From: Akkermansia massiliensis
GTDB taxonomy: Bacteria > Verrucomicrobiota > Verrucomicrobiia > Verrucomicrobiales > Akkermansiaceae
Direction: 5' to 3'
Assembly (NCBI RefSeq): GCF_023516715.1
Contig: NZ_JAMGSI010000002.1
Location: 434,001 to 498,000, forward strand
DNA length: 64,000 bases
Part shown: piece after piece, positions 1 through 9,000 of the stretch
Layout: the number at the start of each line of letters is the position of its first letter
Numbering within the stretch: position 1 is the stretch's first letter
Made by a program: the position numbers and the translations under genes
Notes under the pieces: generated by a model
Seen by the model: the letters and a program-made list of their open reading frames with translations, nothing else
Told to the model about the DNA's origin: nothing
The model's database searches: none

Positions 1-590
1 AGTACTTCCGCCATTCCCCCCTGCACCGCATCGGGGATTTTTCCCTGAATGTCGCCAATCCGTACAGCGCGGCCATCCTGAAGGAACAGGGGAACCTGGA
101 TTATCTCACCATTTCCTATGACCTGAACGCCGGACAGGTGGAGGACCTGCTCCGCGCCGCGCCGCCGGAATGGTTTGAACTGACTCTGCACCAGCACATG
201 CCCATGTTCCACATGGAGCACTGCGTGTTCTGCACCTTCCTGTCGGACGGCTCCAGCTATAAGAACTGCGGCCGCCCCTGTGAACGGTACCACGTGCAGC
301 TGCGGGACCGCGTGGGGCAGCTCCATCCCCTGCTGGCGGACGCCGGGTGCCGGAACACCCTGTTCAACGGCCGCGCGCAGACGGGAGCCGGCTTTTTCCG
401 GGGTTTCCGCCATCAGGGCCTTTCCCGCTTCCGCGTGGAACTGCTGGACGATTCTCCGGAAAAAGCACGCCTTCTGGTATCCCGCTACCGGGAATTGCTG
501 GACGGCTCCTGCACTGCGGCCCGGCTCATCCGGGAACTGGACGTCGCGGAACAGCTCGGCACCACGGAAGGCACGCTCCGGCCCAGATAA
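1..590 (+). CDS. U32-family peptidase, C-terminal part (gene starts before window)
   Basis: The frame is open from base 3 to the stop at 590, so this is the 3' end of a gene that begins upstream. The visible ~195 residues carry a typical C-terminal region of peptidase U32 (collagenase-like / RlhA-YhbU-type) proteins: a GDFSLNVANPYSA-like strand, then HMPMFHMEHCVFCTFLS and a CGRPC motif, whose cysteines in this family form part of an iron-sulfur-type cluster. Family members act in the cytoplasm; characterised relatives modify 23S rRNA (RlhA) or take part in ubiquinone or prephenate chemistry, and the peptidase label is historical. I cannot tell which subfamily this is because the N-terminal half is missing. 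Confidence 0.8.
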   Translation, partial: YFRHSPLHRIGDFSLNVANPYSAAILKEQGNLDYLTISYDLNAGQVEDLLRAAPPEWFELTLHQHMPMFHMEHCVFCTFLSDGSSYKNCGRPCERYHVQLRDRVGQLHPLLADAGCRNTLFNGRAQTGAGFFRGFRHQGLSRFRVELLDDSPEKARLLVSRYRELLDGSCTAARLIRELDVAEQLGTTEGTLRPR

Positions 591-645
591 CGCAAGCCCG
601 GGCCTGGCAAGGAGAAAGGCGGACAAAGAATGCACCGCCCGCGCC

Positions 646-674
646 TTGAAGCGGCGCAAAAACCGCCTTATGAT
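646..674 (+). promoter_or_regulatory. Sigma-70-type promoter for rnr
   Basis: A -35 box TTGAAG (646-651) and a -10 box TATGAT (669-674) are separated by exactly 17 bases. Transcription would start near 681, about 40 bases before the ATG at 720. This supports the 720 start over the in-frame ATG at 630, which lies upstream of the promoter. Confidence 0.65.
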
Positions 675-719
675 GGCATCAATGGGAATGGAAGACTCCT
701 TTCCCGGAACTTCCGCAAG

Positions 720-2990
720 ATGAATAATTCCCTTAAAGACCGCCTGGTCCGTCACATGGAAGACGGACATTACGAACCCCAGAGCAAATCAGAACTGGCC
801 CGCGCCCTGAACGTGGATTCCCGGCAGAAGCAGGACTTCCGCGCCATTGTGGACCAGCTGGAGGAGGAAGGCAGGCTCGTGCGGCTGCAAAAGGGGAGAT
901 ACGCCCTGAAACGGGAACGCCGGAACCTGGTGCACGGCATGATCCGCATCCTGCGCTCCGGCAAGATTCTTTTTCTCCCCAAAAAGGGGGATCCCGCCGC
1001 GGCGGACCTGGGGTGGGATCTGGAGGCCATTCCGGAGCTGGAGCTCAAGCCCAACCACCTGGGAACCGCCCTGGACGGGGACCGCGTGGCCGTGCGCGTG
1101 GAACGCAAGGCGGCCAAGGGCCGGAGAAACGTCCGCAGGGACCGCTTTTCTTCTCCGGATACCGGCATGAAAGCCCGCGTGGAGGAAGTGACGGAACGCG
1201 CGCGCTCCCGCTGGCTGGGCGTTTTCCGCGCCGGAAAGAACAAGCTGGGCCGCGTGCTCGGGGACGGCGTAGGCTCTCCGGAATACATTGAACTGGTGGA
1301 AAAACCCGCCATGGAGGTGCTTCCCGGCCAACTGGTTTCCGTGGAACCCGTGTCCCGCGGGGAAGAAAAGAAGGCCCCGCGCGGGAAAATCGTGGAGGTG
1401 CTCGGCTACCCGGACGATCCCCACGTGGACATGGAAGCCGTCATCAGAAAGTATGACCTGCCCGTGGAATTCCCCGCCTCCGTGCTTCAGGAGGTGGAAT
1501 CTTTCCGGAAAAACCCTTCTTCCGCGGAACTGGGCCGCCGGGAGGACTGGACGGACCGCACCGTCATCACCATTGACCCGGCAAGCGCCAGGGATTTTGA
1601 CGACGCCATCTCCATCACGGCCACTCCGTCCGGCTGGACGCTGGCCGTCCACATCGCGGATGTCTCCCATTTTGTGAAGCCCGGCGGCGCGCTGGATGAG
1701 GAAGCCCTGCGCCGCGGCAACTCCACCTACCTGCCGGACCGCGTCCTTCCGATGCTGCCTCCCCGCCTTTCCGATGATTTGTGCAGCCTGCGGCCGGACG
1801 TCGTGCGCCTGACGAAGGTATGCGAAATGAAGTTTGATAAAAAGGGGAAGATGCTCCACGCCCGCTTCGCGGACGCCTTCATCCGCAGCAAGGCGCGCCT
1901 GACCTACCAGGAGGCCTTCACCATGCTGAAAGGGCATGACAAGGGGGAAGTTCCCTCCATGGTCCGTGAAGCCTGGAAGCTGGCCTCCATCCTGCGCCGC
2001 AACCGCTACGCCAAGGGAGCCCTGGACCTGGACTTCCCGGAAGTGCGCGCCGTCATGGACAAGGACGGCCGCGTGACGGACATCATCACGGAAGAGTACG
2101 ATGAGAGCCACCAGCTCATTGAGGAGTGCATGCTGGCCGCCAACGAGGCCGTGGCCCTGACGCTGAAAAACAGGAACCGCCCCACCATCTACCGTGTCCA
2201 TGAAGAACCGGATTCCGCCAAGCTCTTTGAATTCGGCCAGTTGTGCAAACTGTACGGGCACCCCGTCCACGACATCGGCCAGCGCCAGTACCTTAATGAG
2301 CTGATGAAGTCCATCAAGGGTTCCCCGGACGAGCAATTGCTCAAGCTGGCGCTCCTGAAAAGCCTGATGCGGGCCAGGTACGATACGGAGCCCCTGGGCC
2401 ATTACGGCCTGGCCACCGCCAATTACTGCCACTTCACCAGCCCCATCCGCCGTTACGCGGACCTGGTGGTTCACCGCTCCCTGAATCCCCTGCTGGCCAA
2501 TCCCCCCAAGGGGGCCAAAGGCGCCGGCAGCGTAGGCAGGCTGGAGGAGGACGCGGAACACATTTCAGAGACGGAGCGCACTTCCGCCAGTGCGGAAAAG
2601 GACGCCAACCGGATGAAGCTTTTCGAATGGCTGGAAGGCCAGTGCTATGCGGACCATCCGGAAGTGCACGAGGCCCTGATTACGGAAACGCGCCACTTCG
2701 GCGTGCTGCTGGAAATCCCGCGCCTCCAGATCAAGGGGCTGATCAAGCCGGACAAGCTTCCCGGCGGCCGCTGGGTGTACGAGGCATTCGCCAACCGCTG
2801 GAAGAGCGACCACGGCTCCGTGCTGTGCGCAGGGCTGCGCATTCCCGTCATTCCCGTGAAAGTGGACCGGGAACAGCAGTGGGCGGATTTTACCATCGCC
2901 TCACGGGAGGAACGGCGGCAGCCGGAAAAGACAGCCTCCCCAGGCAGAAAGGAGAAGCGCACGCCCGGCCGCAGGCGGCGGAACCGCTGA
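720..2990 (+). CDS. rnr: Ribonuclease R (3'-5' exoribonuclease)
   Basis: This RNase II/RNB-family enzyme of 756 residues degrades structured RNA processively from the 3' end in the cytoplasm. The N-terminus (residues 1-65) is a winged-helix segment with the KSELARALNVD and LQKGRYAL signatures of RNase R. Cold-shock/OB-type segments follow, then the RNB catalytic domain from about residue 270, with the metal-binding motif TIDPASARDFDDAISI near residue 284 and HFTSPIRRYADL further on. An S1-type RNA-binding domain ends near residue 720, followed by a short basic tail (RKEKRTPGRRRRNR) usual for RNase R. The frame is open to an ATG at 630, but the 720 start is preferred because a promoter lies at 646-674 and the extra residues do not look like the family. 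Confidence 0.93.
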   Translation: MNNSLKDRLVRHMEDGHYEPQSKSELARALNVDSRQKQDFRAIVDQLEEEGRLVRLQKGRYALKRERRNLVHGMIRILRSGKILFLPKKGDPAAADLGWDLEAIPELELKPNHLGTALDGDRVAVRVERKAAKGRRNVRRDRFSSPDTGMKARVEEVTERARSRWLGVFRAGKNKLGRVLGDGVGSPEYIELVEKPAMEVLPGQLVSVEPVSRGEEKKAPRGKIVEVLGYPDDPHVDMEAVIRKYDLPVEFPASVLQEVESFRKNPSSAELGRREDWTDRTVITIDPASARDFDDAISITATPSGWTLAVHIADVSHFVKPGGALDEEALRRGNSTYLPDRVLPMLPPRLSDDLCSLRPDVVRLTKVCEMKFDKKGKMLHARFADAFIRSKARLTYQEAFTMLKGHDKGEVPSMVREAWKLASILRRNRYAKGALDLDFPEVRAVMDKDGRVTDIITEEYDESHQLIEECMLAANEAVALTLKNRNRPTIYRVHEEPDSAKLFEFGQLCKLYGHPVHDIGQRQYLNELMKSIKGSPDEQLLKLALLKSLMRARYDTEPLGHYGLATANYCHFTSPIRRYADLVVHRSLNPLLANPPKGAKGAGSVGRLEEDAEHISETERTSASAEKDANRMKLFEWLEGQCYADHPEVHEALITETRHFGVLLEIPRLQIKGLIKPDKLPGGRWVYEAFANRWKSDHGSVLCAGLRIPVIPVKVDREQQWADFTIASREERRQPEKTASPGRKEKRTPGRRRRNR

Positions 2991-2996
2991 CGGCAC

Positions 2997-3030
2997 ACGC
3001 CCGCAGGCGGAAACGGCCACATGCGGGCGT
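2997..3030 (+). terminator. Hairpin after rnr, weak terminator
   Basis: A perfect 9-bp inverted repeat (2997-3005 with 3022-3030, ACGCCCGCA/TGCGGGCGT) lies 7 bases after the rnr stop codon. There is no T tract after it, so it may protect the 3' end or end transcription only weakly. Confidence 0.35.
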
Positions 3031-3086
3031 TAAATCCGGTTCTCCTTGCAGCAGAATTAAATCTGTATTTTTTCACCAAAATTTTC

Positions 3087-3116
3087 TTGAAGCAAATTGT
3101 ACTTTTCATGTATAAA
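3087..3116 (+). promoter_or_regulatory. Promoter of candidate small RNA
   Basis: TTGAAG (3087-3092) and TATAAA (3111-3116) are separated by 18 bases in an AT-rich patch downstream of rnr. Transcription would begin near 3123, in a stretch without a plausible open reading frame, and run into the terminator at 3209-3240. Confidence 0.55.
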
Positions 3117-3122
3117 ATGGTT

Positions 3123-3240
3123 GCTGTTTACTTGTGAACCCGACCCCACGCCTATGAACTCAGGACGTTGAACCCGTAAGTAAGCACCATATGAATGCTG
3201 AATGCCAAGGTCCGCTCCCGGGTCTGGAGCGGACCTTTTT
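3123..3240 (+). ncRNA. Candidate small RNA, about 115 nt, function unknown
   Basis: A sigma-70-like promoter lies just upstream and a strong intrinsic terminator just downstream, with no coding frame between. The predicted transcript can form a closing stem of 9 pairs, one of them G-U (UGUUUACUU at 3125-3133 with AAGUAAGCA at 3178-3186). The stem encloses a loop region containing two copies of a GAACCCG motif (3137-3143 and 3170-3176). I do not recognise the family. Its compact form would allow a 6S-like or regulatory RNA, but it is shorter than typical 6S RNA. It could instead be a leader for the cupin gene, read through the terminator. Confidence 0.5.
3209..3240 (+). terminator. Intrinsic terminator
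   Basis: A perfect 10-bp stem GGTCCGCTCC (3209-3218) / GGAGCGGACC (3226-3235) has a 7-base loop and is followed directly by five T residues (3236-3240). It ends the candidate small RNA and isolates the cupin gene downstream. Confidence 0.8.
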
Positions 3241-3295
3241 CCCGGAAGCCTGTCATGGCGGAAACGGGAAGGGGAAATGAGTGTGTCCAACCTGC

Positions 3296-3634
3296 ATGAC
3301 AGCAATTCAGCATATCCCCGAACGGGCGCCTTTCAATTACGCTGACCTGATTGAATACCGCGAAGGGCAAATCACCAGCCTGGCCCTTGTGCGTTCCAAA
3401 GGCGTCAACATGACCATCCTGGCTTTTGACGACGAGCAGCTCCTCCCCACCCACCAGACGCCCGGCCCCGCCCTGGTGCAGATTCTGGACGGGACGGCGT
3501 ATTTTACCGTGGGCAATGAAGAGGTCAACCTTCCGCAGGGCAAGACTCTCCTGATTCCCGCCGGAGTGCCTCATTCCGTCATTGCGCAGGAACGGTTCAA
3601 GATGCTGGTCACCTCCATCCTGCCGCTGGACTGA
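3296..3634 (+). CDS. Small cupin-domain protein
   Basis: This 112-residue single-domain protein has the beta-barrel pattern of the cupin superfamily. The first motif is degenerate (LLPTHQTPGPALVQILDGTAYFTVGNE), then LPQGKTLLIPAGVPHSVIAQE, where the PAGVPH histidine is a usual metal ligand. The first motif has only one clear histidine, so the metal site may be incomplete. Such stand-alone cupins are cytoplasmic and often of unknown substrate. The ATG at 3296 is preferred; a GTG at 3281 would add five residues (MCPTC). Confidence 0.75.
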   Translation: MTAIQHIPERAPFNYADLIEYREGQITSLALVRSKGVNMTILAFDDEQLLPTHQTPGPALVQILDGTAYFTVGNEEVNLPQGKTLLIPAGVPHSVIAQERFKMLVTSILPLD

Positions 3635-3684
3635 GCGGAACGCTTTTTCCACGTGCGCACGGGAGGAAAACTCCCGGCTTCTTG

Positions 3685-5988
3685 TTACAGTTCCCTGACG
3701 GTAATTGACGAACGCTGCTCCAGGTTCAGCTCCGGATGGCGCACGGTAATGACGTGCGCTCCCGGTTCCAGCAGCACGGAAGCCTCTTCTCCATACTGCA
3801 CGACGGTCAGGGTGGGGGATGACCACACCGCCCCCGCCGGCAGGTTGGAGCGCAGTTTGAGCCTGCGTCCCCCGCCGGGCAGTTCCGGATCCAGCGCCAG
3901 GCGCGAGCCGTCTGCCGGAACCAGGATGCGGGGAGCCTCCCCGGACCACGCCCGCGGAAGCAGGCAGAAGGTATTCCCCACCGTGCAGGAAGGACTGGTA
4001 AACCACTCCGTATAACGGCTGTCCAGATATGCCCGTCCCACGGCATCGTAATCCGCCGGGGAGGCCGGCTGCGGCATCGTTTCCGGGGAAGCCCATTCCT
4101 CCCGGACATGGGCTTGCGGCAGATCCAGCCCCTCCGCCCTCTTTCCGGTGCGGGAATCAATGCGGATGCGCACCATGCCGGGAGGGGGACCGGGGAAGGA
4201 AGGGGCAAGATTGCGGTGAGCCAGCCTCATGACCCCGGCAAAAATGGGGGCCGCTCCATCCATGCCCCCCACCTGCTTCATGGGGGAGGCGTCAAAATTG
4301 CCCACCCAGACGCCAACCGTGATTTCACGGGTGAAGCCCACGCACCAGTTGTCGCGGAAATCGGAGGAAGTGCCCGTCTTGCACGCATACCGGAAGGGAA
4401 GGTTCATCAGCTCCCGGTCATGGAACGCCGCCATCCGGGCTTCCCGGTCCGCCAGAATGTCCGCCGCCATGAAGCAGGCTTCCGCAGGCAGTACGGGCCG
4501 TTCCGGAACGGAAGCGCCCTGCTCCAGCTTCAGGGGGAGGAAGGAGCCTCCGCGCGCCAGGCACGCATAAGCCCCGGTCAAATCCCGCAAGGTCACCTCC
4601 GCATTGCCGATGGCGAGGCCCAGGCCGTAATGCGCGGCGTCTCCCTGGATGCCCCGGATACCCAGGTTTTCCAGCAGTTTCAGTAGCCGTGACGGGCCGC
4701 CGAAGGTATCCAGAGCCCTCATGGCCGGGATATTCTGGGAACAGGCCAGGGCCTGCCTGACGGAAACGGGACCCATGTAGGCCCTGTTGTAATTCTGCGG
4801 CGCTTCCAGCCCGTGCGCGCTCCGGTACGTGGTGGGAACGTCCGGAAGAACGGTTCCCGGATAGGCCCCCAGGACAAATGCCTGGGCGTACACGAAAGGC
4901 TTCAGGGCGGAACCGGGGGAGCGCGGCAGGGAAGTCCCGTCCATCAGCCCCCCCGCCGGATGCTTCCGGTTCGCGGAACCGACCAGGCAAAGAATATTCC
5001 CCGTGGCGTTTTCCGCCACAACTACGGCGGCCTGTGTCACATGATGGCCTTTCAAGCGTTCCAGCTCCCTCCTCACGATTTCCAGCGCGCCGCGCTGCAG
5101 GGAGGCGTCCAGCGTCGTGCGCACCTCCCCCGTCCGTCCTGCGTGCATCAGGGCGGCTGTTACATGGGGAGCCGCCGGCTGCCGCCCTTCTTCCATTCCG
5201 GCGCTGAACAGGGGTTCCTGCAAGGCCCTGTTCACCATGTCCGCCGGGAACATGCCTTCCTCCTCCAGACGCCGCAGAACGCGGTTCCGCCGTTCCAGCG
5301 CACGTTCCGGATGCCGGAGGGGGTTCAAGAAGGACGGCCCCTGCGGCAACCCCGCCAGCAGGGCGCATTCCGCCAGGGACAGGCGGGCCATCTCCCGGCC
5401 AAAGTAGAAACGCGCCGCCGCGGCGGGCCCCCGGCGCAGATTGCCGTAATCCAGGCGGTTGAAATAGGACTCCAGAATTTCCTCCTTGCTCATGCTCATC
5501 TCCATGCGCCGGGCCTGGAAAAACTCCCGGGCCTTGGTCCACAGGTTCCTGCGTGCGGGAGGATTGGCATTCTTGGCGAGCTGCTGGGTGATGGTGGACG
5601 CTCCGGACACAACCTCCCCGCCTGCGGCATTCGCCGCCGCGGCGCGGGCCAGAGCCAGGAAATCCGCCCCTCCGTGGCTGAAAAAGCGTTTGTCTTCCGC
5701 CGCCAGCGTAGCCTTAAGAAGCATGTCCGGAACCTCCCGGAGCCGGACAGGCTCCGTGTGGTAATAATCCGGTCCCGGCAATGTGGCGATTCTGCCGCCG
5801 TCCCTGTCCAGGACCATGGCGCCCCGCTCTTCCGGATGGAGCAGCCCTTCCGGCAGGGGAACCAGCCAGGGCACGGCATACCATGCAAGCAGCCACGCGG
5901 CGGCCAGCCCTCCGGCAATCCAAAGAAGGGTTTTCCGTTGAAGGAGCTTTTTGAAAACCGCCCTGTTCATAGATCTGCGCCGCATCAT
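3685..5988 (-). CDS. pbpC: Penicillin-binding protein 1C, bifunctional glycosyltransferase/transpeptidase
   Basis: This 767-residue inner-membrane peptidoglycan synthase starts with a membrane anchor (residues ~18-38). A GT51 glycosyltransferase domain follows, with AAEDKRFFSHGG and GASTITQQLAKN motifs. The penicillin-binding transpeptidase domain has the active-site serine in SPGSALKPF (SxxK) and a KTGTSSDFRDNW box. The C-terminal ~90 residues match the beta-rich BiPBP_C domain of PBP1C. It lies 13 bases after the alpha-2-macroglobulin gene on the same strand, so the two form an operon, the same pairing as yfhM-pbpC of Escherichia coli. The usual interpretation is that the macroglobulin traps proteases that breach the outer membrane while PBP1C repairs the wall. 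Confidence 0.93.
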   Translation of the reverse strand: MMRRRSMNRAVFKKLLQRKTLLWIAGGLAAAWLLAWYAVPWLVPLPEGLLHPEERGAMVLDRDGGRIATLPGPDYYHTEPVRLREVPDMLLKATLAAEDKRFFSHGGADFLALARAAAANAAGGEVVSGASTITQQLAKNANPPARRNLWTKAREFFQARRMEMSMSKEEILESYFNRLDYGNLRRGPAAAARFYFGREMARLSLAECALLAGLPQGPSFLNPLRHPERALERRNRVLRRLEEEGMFPADMVNRALQEPLFSAGMEEGRQPAAPHVTAALMHAGRTGEVRTTLDASLQRGALEIVRRELERLKGHHVTQAAVVVAENATGNILCLVGSANRKHPAGGLMDGTSLPRSPGSALKPFVYAQAFVLGAYPGTVLPDVPTTYRSAHGLEAPQNYNRAYMGPVSVRQALACSQNIPAMRALDTFGGPSRLLKLLENLGIRGIQGDAAHYGLGLAIGNAEVTLRDLTGAYACLARGGSFLPLKLEQGASVPERPVLPAEACFMAADILADREARMAAFHDRELMNLPFRYACKTGTSSDFRDNWCVGFTREITVGVWVGNFDASPMKQVGGMDGAAPIFAGVMRLAHRNLAPSFPGPPPGMVRIRIDSRTGKRAEGLDLPQAHVREEWASPETMPQPASPADYDAVGRAYLDSRYTEWFTSPSCTVGNTFCLLPRAWSGEAPRILVPADGSRLALDPELPGGGRRLKLRSNLPAGAVWSSPTLTVVQYGEEASVLLEPGAHVITVRHPELNLEQRSSITVREL

Positions 5989-6001
5989 GAAAACACTGCA
6001 C

Positions 6002-9000
6002 TTACTTCCCCGCGGAGACGGTCAGTTTCTGGGGAATGCTCAATCCGTAGGTTTCCGGCTTGTACATCAGCTCCGCCTTGGCGGACGGGGCGATAACGGA
6101 GCCGGACTTGGTCACCCGCGCCAGGTAGCGCGCCGTAAAGCGGCCTCCCGACCAGGAATCGGCGAAAAAGCGCACCCGGTCCTTCAGGAATTCACGGTGG
6201 GAGACCCACCCGCTCCAGTAGAACCAGCGGTTTCCTGCGTCCGCCGTCTCGCTCTCCCGGCCTCCCGGTATCTGGGAAAGCAGCGCCGGATTGACGGCCT
6301 CAAAAGCGGAGGGCAGGTAATCCTCCATCACCACATACGTCAGCGGGTCAGCGGACTTGTCCACGTGCAGCGTAATCCTCACCAGGTCCCCCACGGCAAA
6401 CTCCGCCGCAGGCGTCCAGGTTCCTTCCGGAGAAAGCCTTTCATAAACGCGGGAAACGGCAAAGCCCCTGTTGACGGCGGCTCCGTCCTGCTGCGTTTTG
6501 CTGCGTCCGCGGGCCTCCGCCATGCCGTATACCCGGGTTCCCGCTTCCGGAAGGCTGAGCACGGCCTTCTCCCCAACCGCGGTCAGGAACCGGGACGGGG
6601 AAGACACGGAGCATATCCCGTCAAACGTCCGGCCGCCGCGGTCCACGCGGAAGGCGGCGGAAAGGGGCGCCTCCTGCAATCCTTCCAGGTATTCCCCCAG
6701 CAGAATCACATCCCAGCCGGAAGTCCAGGTGGAATAGGGGGCCCTTCCTCCGAAAGAGCCGGACATCCTGTCCACGATCAGGCGTTCCAGCCTTTCCCGG
6801 ACAGCCCGGTCACCGGGGGCCTGCGCCATCTCCGCCAGCGCCAGCAGAAGACGGCAGCGGGGCTGTTTCATTTCCTCCCCGGAAACATTCATCAGGCTCC
6901 GGGCCTGCTCCTTTGCCTCCGCACGGGAAGAGAGGGCCGCCGCCAGGGCCAGGTACAGGCGGTCTTCCGCCCTCAATTCAGCGGCATGGTCCAGCAGGCG
7001 GTTGAGCAGGGACGCGGGCATGAGCCCCGCTCTGGCCAGCACCCATGCCCCCAGGAGCCCCTCCCGCGGGCGGGCGGACAGGGAACGCCCCAGATAGGTG
7101 TACAGCTTGTTGAGGCCCTGTTCCGGAATGTAAACCCCCTGCTCCCGCGCCAGGGTCAGCACCAGAGCGGCATACGCGCAGTACTCGCTCACCTCCGTGC
7201 CACCCTGCCAGTAGGACAGGCCGCCGGAAGAAAGCTGGTTTTTCATGATTTTGTAAACGCCGCTCCGGAGGGCCCTGGAACGGTCCTCCGGCGATTTTCC
7301 CTTGAAACCGGGGAGATATTTGGCCAGGAGCGGTTCATAAATCCAGGGCAGCGTGGAGGAGGAAAGCTGTTCCAGGCATCCGTACGGATAACGCAGCAGG
7401 TAATTCACGCTGCCGTCCGCATACAGCAGGGGGGACGTGCCCAGCGTCACCCGGATGGGGGTGCCTTTCAGGAAGGGAGTCGCCAGCAACCCCGGCAGAT
7501 CCAGCGTCCGGCCGGAGGAAAGCGAGAAGCAGCGCAGCTCCCTCAGCTCCGGGAAGGGAGGCACCACCTCAAACGTGTGCTCCACGGAATCCTTCAGCAA
7601 GGAATAAACGCCGGAGGAATAAGGCGTGCCGCTGCCGTCTGCGGCGCGGATTTCCCAGGTCAGCCGGGCTTCCCCCGGCTGCGTGAATTTTACGTTGAAC
7701 ACCAGCGTTTTCGGCTGGTTCCCGTTCAAAGTCAGCGTCTGGACGGGCTGGGGCACGGAAGCCGCAGCGGTCCCGGATTTCAGCGTGACCACCCACGGGC
7801 CCTTCCTGTCACCCGTCTGGCTGACCGTCACCGGAATGTCCAGGGAATCACCCTCCGTTGCGGTAAAGGGGGGAGCGGGTTCCAGCATCACGGGCTTGTT
7901 TACCACATAGGCGCTTTCCCCGGTTCCGAAATCGGCAGCTCCCGCCAGGGCGACCGCCATCACCCGGTAGCGGGTCAGCGTATCCGGATTCCTGTACTCG
8001 GCCTTGAAACGGCCCTCCCCGTCCGTACGGAGGGAGGCCAGCCACACGGCGCACGGGTTGAAATTCTTCCTTAAATCCAGGTTCTCCGGCGCTTTGCGGG
8101 AGCCGTCCGAGGAATCTCCGCCGCCGATGAAAACTCCTTTGTTGTCCGTGGAGCGGCCACCCCAGTCTTCATCCAGAATTTGTTCCAGCGTCGTCCACGT
8201 GCCCACGGACAGGGGGCGGTCCGCATAGAAGTACCGGATGGGACGGGGAGTCTGGTACCCGATGACCTGTAAGGTGCCTTCATCCTCCGCAAACAGGCAT
8301 ACCTCCGCATTCCGCACCGGCCTGCCGGAATAATCCGTCACCACGCCGCTGACCACGGCGGGGGAACCGGGCCGGGACATCCCGGCGGGGGGAAACACCT
8401 TTACATTCAGGGTATGCTGGACAGGCTGAACCTTCAGCGCGGCATATCCCAGCTTCAACTGGGGATTGCGGACCTTGCGGCTGCTCAGGTCCGCCCCCTT
8501 CACCAGGAAAACGGAAACATAGACATTCGGCGCGTCCGCCTCTTCCAGAGGCACCTCAATCACGGGATTGTCCAGCGTCAGCTTTCTGGCAAAACTCCGA
8601 AGCACCTTTTCCCGCTCCACTGTCACCATCACCTCCCCCTCAATGGGCGTCTGGATCAAGAGACGGGCCGTCTCTCCCGGCTTGTACAACTGCTTGTCAG
8701 GGATGATCTTCACCTTCAGGCCGTCATGGTACTCCCACGGGGAAACGTCGCTGCCGTAAACCCAGTACTTTACGGCAGTGCGGAATTCCCGTCCTTCCGC
8801 GTCCCTGCCGGAAAAAGCCACCTCGTAAATACCGTCCTGCGGGGTGGGAACGGAGACGGCTTTTCCTCCCGTACGGACATCCGCGGAATCCGCCGGGGCA
8901 AGCGTCAGGGCCTTTTCCAGCACCGTGCTCCTTACCTCGTCATTGCGCACGGTGGTGGCATCTCCGCTCTCGTAGCGCGCGGGACGGAAAGCGGTGCGCG

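Noticed and set aside
630-719. Upstream ATG of rnr
   Set aside because: It lies before a good promoter (646-674), and the added residues do not look like RNase R.
789-2561. Long minus-strand frame opposite rnr
   Set aside because: It is the antisense shadow of a GC-rich gene; it has no family resemblance, and rnr is unmistakable on the other strand.
5951-8074. Plus-strand frame opposite the macroglobulin gene
   Set aside because: Low-complexity Arg/Gly/Gln-rich translation typical of antisense frames in GC-rich genes.
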